64,000 bases of DNA, taken from contig CH003266.1 of NCBI GenBank assembly GCA_000149265.1, positions 295,822 through 359,821 of the forward strand. Direction: 5' to 3'. This document shows positions 12,519-24,661 of this stretch, piece after piece. Below the pieces are notes generated by a model that was given only the letters and a program-made list of their open reading frames with translations, was not told the DNA's origin and did not search any database. The stretch comes from Ciona savignyi. Lineage: Eukaryota; Chordata; Ascidiacea; Phlebobranchia; Cionidae. The translations under genes and the position numbers were made by a program. How positions within the stretch are numbered: position 1 is the first letter of the stretch; every line of letters starts with the position of its first letter.

Positions 12519-13625
12519 ATCTAATGGAAAAGCCCTACTATTAAATGTATTAAACACCATTAAATATATTAAACATTTCTGCCCGAGTACTTTGATATTT
12601 CCGTTTGTTGTATAAATTCCTAATAAAATATATTCGTCAGTTGTAATTTTTGTTTTTTTTACACCGCCGTTAAAGTGTTTAAATGAACATTAAAACCAGA
12701 ATGATTTGTTTGATTTAGTTAAAAGTCACAGAAAAACTGTTCTACAGCCGTATCGTAAATTATTGTATAAAAGGTTACTAGACACATGCACTGTCTAATT
12801 GTTTAACTCTACCAAATACAACCTAGTGACTATAGAAAGCGTTCAATTAATTGATCACCCTACCTTTCCAATGCAAACTGATTTCACAGAAATGCTTGTC
12901 ACTTAAAATCCTGACACAGGAAGCCTTACAATTCTTCACAACGTAAAATACAAACTCCGATTTGCAACGTAAAGTCAGATTGCCTAGAAATTTTGCTAGA
13001 ATTTGAGATGGTGATGAAGTTTCATTGTGATTCCTTAACTCCCTATGTTAGATGTCGGGACGCCATGCCATACATTTCACAATCATTATTTGAGAACAAA
13101 ATCTTATTTTTGGGGTATTTCTCTAGGTAATTTTTTTTCTAAGTGTTAAATCAGTGGCTAATGCACCTCCATTCCACTAAATCTGATTAAAAATTTGGCA
13201 GCAGTACAATCGCTAAGCCCAAAAAAGCTATTTTTTTAGAAAAAAAACCTTTTGGTTTTTAACGTCCCAGGGGAATTACTCTGGATTTTTTATTAAAAAT
13301 TAGATTTATATCTTGCTTAAAAGGCGATACAGTAGAGTGCTACTAATGAAATTATTTAGCTGAAAAACACCGAATGTTAACAGCTGTGTATACGACGTTT
13401 TCATCTTTAAGAACAGTGGAACGATGCACCGGTTTGATTTTCAAATTCTTTTTTTTGACAGGATAAGTAAAGTCCTGAAATAAGAACACATGTGCATTTA
13501 TGATAGAGAGAATAGCATTTTTCATTGTGTTTCTTAAAAAGTGTCCGACAAATTGCCACAGAGGAGCTAATATACAAACAAACGACTGGTGAGCGCAGCA
13601 GAATCGTATGCAAACAACAAACATA

Positions 13626-13815
13626 GCATTTTCTTCTGGTTGTATTAATGTTTGTAACCGGAAATTGTGGATTGTTGTACGTCACACAAGGGCACAGTCA
13701 TGAGGTCCTAATGCCATTACTAACTCAGGAAATAACATGAGATCACTTAAATTAATACGGAAGTTGCATAGCTCTGGTAGGCAGTGCAGGGAATTTAATG
13801 CAGAAGATTTAGAAA
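13626..13815 (+). promoter_or_regulatory. Conserved 5' flank of the receptor genes
   Basis: A block containing CCGGAAATTGTGGATTGTTG, a TACGTCACAC half-CRE, and a run ending GCAGTGCAGGGAATTTAATG just before the ATG. Near-identical or recognisably related blocks precede A (about 11226-11395), C (about 26790-26959), D (about 33755-33913), E, F and G. No TATA box is evident at a fixed place. Likely holds the promoter and 5' UTR; inferred from conservation only. Confidence 0.45.
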
Positions 13816-16800
13816 ATGGGAAGGCAACCTGTTATAGCAATCGTCGTATTTATTTTGTGCATTTTGCAACAAGCTAAGAGCAAAAGTAAGTGATGCAGAA
13901 AAAAATCGAATAAATTTGTGTTTACTTTTCACATTCCACATTTAATTATTTAAGGTATTGTCTACAATGGAAGTCAGTTAACCTTCGTCACATCGAGAAA
14001 AACATTTGATGCAGCTCGAATTCACTGTCAATCATTACTCGGTGATTTGGTTATTATCAGAGACAGTCAGTTGCAGAATGCAATTAAACCGAACTTGGAT
14101 TCATCGATTATTTGGAAGACGTGGGAAGATCCATGGTTCGTCGGTTACTGGATCGGTGGTTCGCGAGCATCAGGTAAACACGAGTTGATCTTTGTTATTT
14201 CTTTTCTTACAATAAGACTAATGTGAAGCTGGGCACATTCTTTTTATATGAATATAAATAAAATTGATGTCACCCCGGTATATAAGCCCCACCCACTCAC
14301 CTCCATCACCCCCATGATGTCACCCCGGTACATGACCACCGATACCCCCACCCACCCACATGCAGCTTTGATAAAACTTACCATTTAACACAATGATGCG
14401 AAGCTAGACTACCACAATGATCTGAAAAACTTACCTTTCCATTTTGTTCTTTTAACTGGGTGCTAATGCCTTTGTTTTCAGGAGAAACCGAGTGGAAATG
14501 GTGGGATGGAACACGATTACCTCCGGCAAATGCCACTGATGCTTACCAACACTGGATTGGTGTTGAACCGAATCATCTTGCTTCAGAAAAGGCATGTGCA
14601 GCTTTAACTCCGTACAAATCTATCAATACTTTATCAAACATCAAAGGTGGTTGGGTGGATGACGCATGCACCCAGTCAAAGTATTTTATTTGCCAAAAAG
14701 GTACGTGTTGTAAGGTTCATCTAGCTTTATGAAAATAACAGACCATTTTTTGCTTATGAACCTGCTTGGTATTGTTGAGATTTAACTTAATAAAAAAATA
14801 AAGTCTTAAATGACACTTTCATAGGGCAATTTCAAATCAAGACATAAACTGAATAACAATGCATAACAGATCTATGTCTGCCAAAAACCTGCCAAAATGG
14901 AGGAACATGCAACAGATTACCACTGAGCTACAGCTGCTCCTGTTTGCCTGGCTACATGGGACGAAACTGTGAAACAGGTGTGTTCCGTATAGGTTTTAGT
15001 CCGGGTTTAGTTAAGGCAGCTGTCACGGTCAACTCAAGAGCAACAACCACATGTCAATCACCACTGTTTGTATAACATATTTTGATTGTAACCAATATGT
15101 GTATATATATATACTAGTAGGTTCCCTAACCAAAATCACCATATGTTATTACACATTTTGTATTGCTTGTTTCTGCAAGCAAAAACGAATGGGTCCCTGA
15201 GTTAATGAGGCAAACTTGTGTACCAGTTTGGTTGATACATTATATACTCTCGTTAGATTCGTTCATGGCTTGGACATGCTATATAACATTGTTAAATGAT
15301 TTAATCCGATTGAATCACTTTTGTTTCTGTAAGCATTAAATTTAAGAAAAAGTTTGCCTTAAAATTATTAGCAGGTACGCCTCCGTATATTGGACGAAAT
15401 TGTAAAACAGGCATGTATAGTCTATGGACGATCACTTGTTTTAGAATTACAACTTTATTTTAAATGCCACATTCAGAAAACTAATCCTACATTTAAGCAT
15501 CCTGGGCCAATGCAATATCCTAGGCCAATGCTACAACTTAATTTAACCATTTGACCATGGGATAAACATGCGAATTGTATCCTTTCAACTTACCCTAATT
15601 AACAGTATACCTTTAACAGATCTATGTCTGCCAACAACCTGACAAAATGGAGGGACATGTAACAGATTATCACTGAACTACAGCTGCTCCTGTTTGCCTG
15701 GTTACAGTGGTCGAAACTGTGAAACAGGTGTGCACCATATAGGTTTTTTGTTATGAGAGGCCGGACCAATTAAAGTATTTAAAATCTGGTACATAATAAA
15801 TGTTTCAATTAAGTGAGAAATTTAAGAGAGATTAGCTCTTTTCCTTTATTTACTCCTATTATAAGAGTTATATATATAAGGAGGATAGGATGGGATATTC
15901 ATGTTTATCACCGTGAATGGAAAAACCAAGGAGGTTAACACACGAGTAATCGTCAGATCACCTCGCGCCCACCGTCGGGTTACCGGAGCTTTTGCAGTGT
16001 GTTGTGTATGATTGATTGATACGTTCCTTCAATTTGATAGAACCCATTAATCCGCTGAGTTTAGGCTGTGGAGATCTTCCTTATTTTCCTTGATCAGGCT
16101 TGGGTTTGCGCCTGGTGCTTGCACTGAATCTGGCATGAGGTTCCCCAACTAACATACCTCAGCCATGACTAAATTAGCTGGCAATCCGACTCCATACAAA
16201 AGTTATTTTATTGTCATATTGCAAGCTAATACAATATATTGCATTCGATTAAACTGGTTCGTAATACATGCTTGGAGATATCAACAACAAGCAGGCAATG
16301 CTTAGGTCTGCATTTCAGAACGCGTTTTTGATACTCGTTAATACAATGCGTTTATACATAAAACGTCAGCTTGCCATGTATGGCTCAGGGATTATAGCCC
16401 GTTGACACGCACAGGAAATAATTTGGCAGGAGTGAAGGGGAACAGCCGTGCGCACATTAATCTCCCACTTTAACAATTTTAAAATAACTTAATATAATGT
16501 GCAAAAAATATAACATTAGCCGCGAATGTCACTATAAGGCAATGCCCTTAAATTGCCTTGCCCAAGGACACAACCGACTAGCTAGCGACCAGACATATAA
16601 ATATTAATAAATCAAGAGTTTAATCGTGTTTAAGTTAAATTTAATAATTTATTTTAACCAGCTCGATTCCTTTCGTTCGAAAACGGTTGTGAACTTCACA
16701 TCAACAAAATTCCATCGCGATTTACATCGTTTCAAGCGGCCAAGACGCAATGTAACTCTCTGCAAGCATCGCTTGTTATCATAAAATCTAAAGAGACGCA

Positions 16801-18040
16801 AATCATTTTTAACCTTATCAATCAGCTTTGGCTAAGCAATGAACCGATATGGCTGGGAGGAAAAACAACTAACTTAACTTGGCTATGGTTAGATGGAAGC
16901 ATTATGGAAGGTTACAATAACTTGGTCGACCAATCCGTGCAAAATAGTGCTGGTTGTTTATCTTTAGCTCGAAATGGGAGTTGGTTTATTAAAAATTGTT
17001 CTACGAGGATCGGATATGCTTGTGAGAGACGCGGTAAGCTTTGTAACTCACAGTCAATCTATGTAAGGCGTAATCTAACCAAACCATTGTGTTTTAGTCA
17101 ATGGAACAAGTTTGTGTGCATCTTCTCCATGTGTCAACGGTGGAATTTGTACCGAAAGCGGCTGCCACTTTCACTGCACTTGCCAGCCCAACTTCAGTGG
17201 TTCCAAGTGCGAAATATCATCACCTGGTACTACATATTACTGTCGATACTTTGAATAGTTGACAGTGAAATTGTGTATGATGATATTATTATGATAGATT
17301 TGATGATAGATAGTATTATGATACATATAAACAACCGGTAATTCCCACAACTAAAGTTACAAAATTTTTTTAATGTGTCAAATATTATTAATGGTGATGT
17401 TCCCCCTTTACATATCTACTAACCCACTCTTAAATTACAGCAGGAACAAAACACTTGGAGTACATCATCCCGCCAATATGCATCATTCTTATCGGAATGG
17501 TGGTTGCAGTGATTTGCATCATAAAGCGAAGGTTTGTTCTACTATGCTTTAGTATAAGTATTTACTAATTTGTTTTACCTATTGCAGTTTATATTTTATC
17601 TGCTTTAATTATGTAACGAAAGAACGAAAAATATTTTTTTAAATTAGTGTATTCCTAAACCCCTTTTATCTTTTGCTGGTCTATAAACGTGTTTTCTTTC
17701 AATATTTTATACTATCGAATAAGTTGTAGTCAGGTAACATCTGCATTAACTTACACAGCAAAGGTGGAAGAGAAATCACAGAAGTTCCTGCTGTCCAATT
17801 TAATCCGGATCCAAAATCCGTTTATGAAGGTAAACTAAGACCAAACATTCCTTGGTTATAGTAGAGTAATCAGTAGAGTTTTGTTATTTGGTATCATCAA
17901 CTGTCAACACCGAATTATGGTAAATAAACGTTTTCCGAAGCGTGTTTTTATAAACTAAACATTTTTATAAACTCTTGTTATTTACAGAAATACAAAGTCC
18001 ACCAGTTGTAATATACGAAAACCTCGCCACTAGAAACTAA
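13816..18040 (+). CDS. Lectin-EGF-lectin-EGF transmembrane receptor, copy B
   Basis: Exons: 13816-13885 signal peptide; 13955-14173 and 14482-14700 lectin domain 1; 14870-14977 EGF; 15620-15727 EGF; 16662-17033 lectin domain 2; 17098-17226 EGF; 17441-17531 membrane helix; 17759-17829 and 17988-18040 tail. Exon boundaries sit at GT..AG sites in phase 1 until the membrane exon. The second EGF exon carries TGA in place of a conserved Cys codon (CCA ACA ACC TGA); skipping this 108-bp exon restores a 443-residue receptor. Lectin domain 1 has GYWIGG, WIGVEPN, GGWVDDAC and YFICQ, a mannose-type EPN arrangement. Lectin domain 2 has WLGGK, WLWLDG and GYACE but no EPN or QPD. The helix is IIPPICIILIGMVVAVICII. 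The tail ends SVYEEIQSPPVVIYENL plus ATRN. Poly(A) signal at 18144-18149. A relic EGF-like stretch lies at about 15374-15411, and a SINE and solo LTR occupy the long intron. Family function: ligand-binding surface receptor with tyrosine-based signalling (inferred). Confidence 0.85.
15885..16605 (-). repeat. SINE copy split by a solo LTR
   Basis: The tail half (15885-16066) and head half (16537-16605) of the 8.1-kb SINE family flank the solo LTR. Removing the LTR and one AGGC copy restores the continuous SINE sequence, which dates the SINE as older than the LTR insertion. Confidence 0.8.
16067..16536 (-). mobile_element. Solo LTR of the same retrotransposon family
   Basis: Diverged reverse complement of the LTR at 19270-19750, beginning TGTGGAGATCTTCC and ending GCGAATGTCACTATA. 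Flanked by the 4-base repeat AGGC (16063-16066 and 16537-16540). It sits inside a SINE copy whose two halves continue on either side, within the intron before lectin domain 2 of copy B. Confidence 0.85.
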
Positions 18041-18879
18041 ATCTAATGGAAAAGCCCTGCTATTAAATATATTAAACACCATTAAATATATTAAACATTT
18101 CTGCCCGAGTACGTTGATATTTCCGTTTGTTGTATAAATTCCTAATAAAATATATTCGTCAGTTGTAATTTTTGTTTTTTTACACCGCCGTTAAATTGTT
18201 TTAATGAACATTAAAACCAGAATGATTTGTTTGATTTAGTTAAAAGCCACAGAAAAACTGTTACAGCCGTATCGTAAATTATTGTATAAAAGGTTACTAG
18301 ACACATGCACTGTCTAATTGTTTAACTCTACCAAATCCAACCTAGTGACTATAGAAAGCGTTCAATTAATTGATCACCCTACCTCTCCAATGCAAACCGA
18401 TTTCACCGAAATGCTTGTCACTTAAAATCCTGACACAGAAAGCCTTACAATTTTTCACAACGTAAAATATAAACTCCGATTTGCAACGTAAATTCAAATT
18501 GCCTAGAAATTTTGCTGGAATTTGAGATGGTGACAAAGTTTCATTGTGATTCCTTAACTCCTTCTGTTAGATGTCGGGACGCCATGCCATACATTTCACA
18601 ATCATGATTTGAGAACAAAATCTTATTTTTGGGGTATTTCTCTAGGTAATTTTTTTTTTAAGTTTTAAATCAGTGGCTAATGCACCACCATTCCACTAAA
18701 TCTGATTAAAAATTTGGCAGCAGTTCAATCGCTATGCCCAAAAAAGCTATTTTTTTAGAAAAAAAACCTTTTGGTTTTTAACGTCCCAGGGGAATTACTC
18801 TGGATTTTTCATTCAAAATTAGCTTTATATCTGGCTTAAAAGGCAATGCAGTAGAGTGCTACTAAAGAAATTAGTTGGC

Positions 18880-19045
18880 TGAAAAACACCGAACGTTAAC
18901 AGCTGTGTATACGACGTTTTTATCTTTAAGAACAGTGGAACGATGCACCGGTTTGATTTTCAAATTCTTTTTTTGACAGGATAAGTAAAGTCCTGAAATA
19001 AGAACACATGTGCATTTATGATAGAGAGAATAGCACTTTTCATTG
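18880..19045 (+). repeat. Truncated copy of the receptor gene 5' flank
   Basis: Matches the segment upstream of copy B (about 13360-13530) almost base for base, then diverges at about 19045. It shows that a third tandem unit once began here. No exon of the receptor follows. Confidence 0.7.
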
Positions 19046-19269
19046 TGTTTCTTTTAACTATACCGGAAATTATTACCTTGCATTGTATAACAATTTTAAT
19101 TCATATTATGTCACCATCAAGCATGGGAAACGATATGACCGTGTATCCCTATTGCAGTGTATTGTATACGATGTGTACAACCATATAGTTTTCGGTAAGT
19201 CCAATAATTTGCTGGTTCTGGTCAACGTTTCTCAATTGATTACCTCATTCAGTAGTCAGCTATCTTACG

Positions 19270-21101
19270 TGTAGTGGACATTCGCGGTTTATATAATATT
19301 TTTTGCACATTGTATTAAGTTATATTAAAAGTGTTGTAATGGGCGCTTAATGCGCGCACAGCTGTTCACTTGCCAATCATTTCCTATGAAACAGACTATA
19401 ATCCAAAAAAACACTTCCTTTATAATTCTTCCCACACATTGCGCCATACAAGCGCCTGTGTAAAAACTTATTGTATCAGATTATTATCAGAAACGCGTTC
19501 TGAAATGTAGACAAGCACTGCCTGCTTGAAGATGATATCTTCAAGCATGTATAATGAACCAGTTTAACTGTACGAATTGTATTGTATCAGATTGCAATAT
19601 ATCAATAAAGAAGTTTTTTATGGAGTCCGGATTGCCATCTATTTTAGCCATGGCTGAGGTATGTTAGTTGGGGCAACCTCATGCCAGAATTAGTGCAAGC
19701 ACAAGGCGCAAACCACAAGCCTGAACTAATAAAAAAGGAAGACCCCCACATTGATGAAGCCCGACGTGATGTTGAACTAGCGCAACCTTCCGATAGCAAC
19801 AGAATGCCGAAAGTGAAGATTGCAATGAAGAACGCACCGCCTGTCATTAAGGAATCATTGCAATGAAGAACGTACCGCCTTGTCACAAAGAAGCCGTGTG
19901 AGTGAAGAACGCACCGCTTGCGAAACATTCATGAACAATACAATTCAAGAGGAAAACGAAGTTTCCATTTCGTGCCCGAGATGCTATGGCCGTGTTATCT
20001 GCGAAACCTGCGCGATCACCTGAGCCAACTTACATGCAAGTTCGCCGAGTTCGTGATGGCTTTGTTGTCTACGAGACGGAACTCTTGACTGTCATCGAGT
20101 TGTTCAGCATTTTGCTCAAGGATTGGTGAGAAATGTGAATAGGGTATACGATCACGACTAAAGCATTATTGATTATTACATGAGTATTGATTATCGTCTA
20201 GAGTGGCCTATTTTATATGAGTATTTTGTGTCTACTGGGTATGTTATTGCGTGTCGAGGATGCTCCACGCTGACTATTTTTATACGAGTATGGTTTTTAT
20301 GTCTATAGCGTAATTTGCGTCTGAATAATGCTTTGGTTTGATTTTTTGCCCTCTGCATGGACCACCAATGCTTTAGCTTAGCGAATAACCTGATAGTTAT
20401 TTCATAGGCCCTATACAAAAAAACCTTGTTCAGTTTATTTTACAGATGTCATCCACATTTCACCATCGAAGAGATCCGACCTAGTTGTTTGTTGAAAAAT
20501 ATTTTTTTTCCCGCCACCATTTAAATTGTCCATACGCGATGTCCCTACAAATTAGTTATATAAATCCCATGGCGGATTAATAGTTTCAAAATTTAAAATT
20601 TTCGGGGGAAAGGAAGCTATGTAGTGGACATTCGCGGTTTATATAATATTTTTTGCACATTGTATTAAGTTATATTAAAAGTGTTGTAATGGGCGCTTAA
20701 TGCGCGCACAGCTGTTCACTTGCCAATCATTTCCTATGAAACAGACTATAATCCAAAAAAACACTTCCTTTATAATTCTTCCCACACATTGCGCCATACA
20801 AGCGCCTGTGTAAAAACTTATTGTATCAGATTATTATCAGAAACGCGTTCTGAAATGTAGACAAGCACTGCCTGCTTGAAGATGATATCTTCAAGCATGT
20901 ATAATGAACCAGTTTAACTGTACGAATTGTATTGTATCAGATTGCAATATATCAATAAAGAAGTTTTTTATGGAGTCCGGATTGCCATCTATTTTAGCCA
21001 TGGCTGAGGTATGTTAGTTGGGGGCAACCTCATGCCAGAATTAGTGCAAGCACAAGGCGCAAACCACAAGCCTGAACTAATAAAAAAGGAAGACCCCCAC
21101 A
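19270..21101. mobile_element. Non-autonomous LTR retrotransposon, recent insertion
   Basis: Two direct repeats, 19270-19750 and 20620-21101, start TGTAGTGGAC and end CCCCCACA. As far as compared by eye they differ by one extra G in the second. The 4-base direct repeat TACG flanks the whole (19266-19269 and 21102-21105). A polypurine tract (GGGGGAAAGGAAG, 20604-20616) precedes the 3' LTR. The 870-bp interior has no recognisable gag, protease, reverse transcriptase or integrase; a short ISCPRCYGRVICETC-like stretch near 19967-20011 might be a relic. Needs enzymes from a full-length relative. Confidence 0.88.
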
Positions 21102-21698
21102 TACGAATGGTTTCGAAACTAGTACCTCTCTGCTGGCAGCCCAACGGGCAACCATTCAGTCATCTGACTGAATGCTTACGTCACAAAAAAAGAAATTACG
21201 TCACAAACCCGTCACAGATAATTAAAGTATATGAATAGTTAAGGATAGACTATTCATGTTTATCCCACTGAATGGAAATACCAAGGGAGTTAACACAAGC
21301 GCAATAGTCAACTCACCGTCGGGTTACCAGAGCAATTTTAGTGTGTTGTGTATATTATTCACACGATCCTCCAATTTAGTAGAACCCAATAATCCGCTGG
21401 GTTAAGGCAATGGCCGTTAAGGGCCTTGCCCTAGAACACTACCGATTAGCTAGTGACCAGTTTCGATCTGCAACCATTCGGTAGAAAGGCGACTCACTAA
21501 TCTACCAGATTAATCAGTCGGATACATTTGTACACATTAGTGGAGGCTAAGAAAGAATACACATATGTGGGGGCTGGTATTGTCTGCCGCGAGGGCGAAA
21601 CTGTGCAGGAAAGCCATGTGTTTGTAGCCGGAAATTGTGGGTTAATGTACATCACACAAAGGCATACAGTAAAGTAATCCTAATGCTTATAACGCTAT

Positions 21699-22035
21699 TG
21701 AATTCATCGATTATTTGGAAGGCGTGGGGGGATCCATGGTACGTTGGTTACTGGATCGGTGGTTCGCGAGCATCAGGTAACCAAAATGTTACATATTTAT
21801 TTAATCCCGTTTTAGTAATACTACTTCGCAAGTGTGTTATATTATAGACCTACAGATACATATACCTACTTCGATACAAAAACGGTCCTAGTAACGAGCC
21901 CATCATGGTTACGAAACTTAACTCAGTAAAAAAATAAGAGGCAGTGCAGAAACAAAACAACAACTTAAGTAGCCTAAACGTAATAATCCAGGGGAAACCG
22001 AGTGGAAATGGTAGGATGGAACACGATTACTTCTT
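21699..22035 (+). pseudogene. Fragments of lectin domain 1 exons
   Basis: The 3' part of the first lectin exon (21699-21776, ending in the GYWIGGSRASG codons and a GT donor) and the opening of the second (about 21992-22030, GETEWKW then TAG in place of a Trp codon) lie around a tRNA-derived SINE at 21845-21925. A promoter-like block of the gene family precedes them at about 21610-21690. The segment 21.7-22.47 kb is the reverse complement of about 38.1-37.43 kb. Confidence 0.75.
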
Positions 22036-22674
22036 TAAAAAATTAAAATTCATGCACATAAAGACCATGCTAGCAAATATTTCTGAAAATTATAACACAA
22101 CTGTTTAATATTTTCTGTCGGCCAGACGCTCGATAGAAGTTATGCCGGTTGAAAACGACGTTTTCGGGTTAATGGAGAATTCCATTGGAGAATATAAATT
22201 AAAAAAAAAATTCCACCTAATATCGTAGTATTGCATTAAAGTAAGTTTTAACCAGATAAAACAAATCATTTTAGTATAAAGGTTAGTTGCAAACAATTTT
22301 AAATGCGATGAGAATAAAGAAATCTAGTTTAACTGACAAATCGTGTTTATTAAGAATCTATTAAACACACGTATATATCAAATTATTTAGTTAAAAATGA
22401 TTTTTTATCTAAAAGATTTAGAAGGATATAAAATAGAATTAAAATATATATAATGAAGCTTTACCATAGGATAGGATAGAATAGGATATTCATCTTTATC
22501 CCCGTGAATGGGAAAACCAAAGGGATTAATACACGCTGGGTTCAGGCAATGTCCGTAAAGTGCCTTGCCCAAGGAAACAACCGACTAGCTAGCGACCAGT
22601 TTCGCACCTTCAACCTTTCGATTGAAAGGCGACGCACTTAACCGTTAGACCAACGGGTCGGCCGACCATATGAG

Positions 22675-24661
22675 TTATCTTCTTGTGGCCAGGTTTTCGT
22701 TTTCCACAAATGGTAGGCTTTGCATTTCTGTAAAAAAACAAGGCAGTTCATTGGTTTGAAAAGATATATTAACCCTAAATCAGCATTTACAGATAATTAT
22801 ATAAAAACAAAATAACCAAAGTCACACCCATTTATAATTGTCTCTTAACAATACAATAATTATAGTTGTCTCCTTACAATACCGTTTGCAAAAATATCTA
22901 TGTTTATTTAAGAATTAATCTTCTACTATAGCCATGAAATGTTTGTGCTTTGTTTACCTTCATAAACGGGAAATGGATCCGTAGTGTATTGGACAGCTGG
23001 AACTTCTGTAATTTCTGTTCTCTCTTTTTTTCCTCCTTTGCTGTTAAAGCTAATGAAGATAAAGATTATAAGGCAAACACGTTTGTTAATCAACCATCAA
23101 AGAAATAACCTTTCAGGAATACAATAATTACAGTACCTTAACTTATTCGTCGCAATTTCGCTACAGTATGCAAGTATATTTAATTAAAGCAGGTAAACAA
23201 ACTTTAGTAGTTTCTAAAAGTTAGTATATACACTTATACTAAAGCATAGTAAGTGGAACACACCTTCGCTTCCTAATACAAATCTTTGCAACCACCATCC
23301 CTATAAGAATGGCGCATATTGGCGGGATAATGTACTTCAAAAGTTTAGTTCTTTCTGTAAATTCAGATTAAGAGGATTATTGAATATGAAAAGAAAAATC
23401 ATCAACCGAGTATCGTAACCTTACAATTTTACCCTTTTAACGGTTTATTGGGCCGAAGTTACCGTGCAATATCCAATCACTTAAATCGACATCACCGGTT
23501 GCATTATATAGAATCTTCATAAACAATTTACTTGACAGTTATTTAATAAAATAAGCAAAATGTAATATGTAGTACCAAATAATAATGATATTTCGCAATT
23601 GGAACCACCGAAGTTAGGCTGGCAAGTGCAGTGAAAGTGACAACCATTTTCGGTACAAAGTCCACCGTTGGCACATGGAGAAGATGCACACAAACTTGTC
23701 CCATTGACTAAAACACAATGATTTGGTTAGATTACGTCTTACATAGATGGACTGTGTGTTACAAAGCTTACCTGGTCTCTCACAAGCATATCCGATCATC
23801 GTAGAACAATTTTTCAATGACCTAACCAGACTTCTCATTTCAAAGTATGCTAAAGACAAATTCAACTCAGCGATCAGTATGGTACGGATTGGTCGACCAA
23901 GTTATTGTAACCATCCATAATGCTACCATCTAACCATAGCCAAGATGAGTTGGTCATATTTCCTCCCAGCCATATCGGTTCATTGCTCAGCCAAAGCTGA
24001 TTGATAAGGTTGAAAATGATTTGCGTCTCTTTGAATTTAATGATAGCAAGCGATGCTTGCTGAGAGTTACATTGCGTTTTGGCCGCTTGAAACGATGTAA
24101 ATTGCGATGGAATTTGGTTGATGTGGAGTTCGCAACCATTTTCGATCGAAAGGAATCGAGCTGGTTAAAATTAATTAGTAAATTTAACTTAAACTCGATT
24201 TAACTCCTGATTGGTTTCTATTTATATGTCGGTATCAGATTGTAGCATTAGGGCGACATAAGTACAATTCAAGACTAAGCTTGATGATAGATTATACAAA
24301 CTAACACACACATCATAACTTATATCAGTTTATTTTAACCATGGATCCCCCCACGCCTTCCAAATAATCGATGAATCCAAGTTCGGTTTAATTGCATTTT
24401 GCAACTGACTGTCTCTGATAATAACCAAATCACTGAGTAATGATTGACAGTGGGTTCGAGCTGCATCAAATGTTTTTCTCGATGTGACGAAGGTTAACTG
24501 ACTTCCATTATAGACAAAACCTTAAACAATTATAGTTACAAGGTGAATAATAAACCAACATTTTTTCGATTTATTTTCCTTTATAACTTACTTTGGCTTT
24601 TAGCTTGTTGAAAATTGCACAAAATAAAAACGACGATTGCTGTGAAAGGTTTCCTTCCCAT
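22675..24661 (-). pseudogene. Lectin receptor copy F, deleted and frameshifted
   Basis: Minus-strand pieces: signal peptide 24661-24592 (MGRKPFTAIVVFILCNF..., intact); lectin domain 1 first exon from 24520, breaking off near 24339 inside the DPW codons and joined directly to intron sequence normally found before lectin domain 2; lectin domain 2 at 24160-23772, 389 bp against 372 in other copies, with a scrambled stretch at about 23830-23900 that shifts the frame; EGF 23707-23576; membrane helix 23354-23264 (91 bp, open); tail 23040-22958 and 22727-22675. The second half of lectin domain 1 and every upstream EGF are missing. The tail is the second class (PVYEEM then VENENL, distal Tyr replaced by Asn) like copy D. 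SINE copies lie just 3'. Confidence 0.82.

Noticed and set aside
19681..19866. Short ORF MPELVQAQGANHKPELIKKE
   Set aside because: It starts inside the LTR and is repeated in the other LTR; no similarity to gag or pol motifs that I can recognise.
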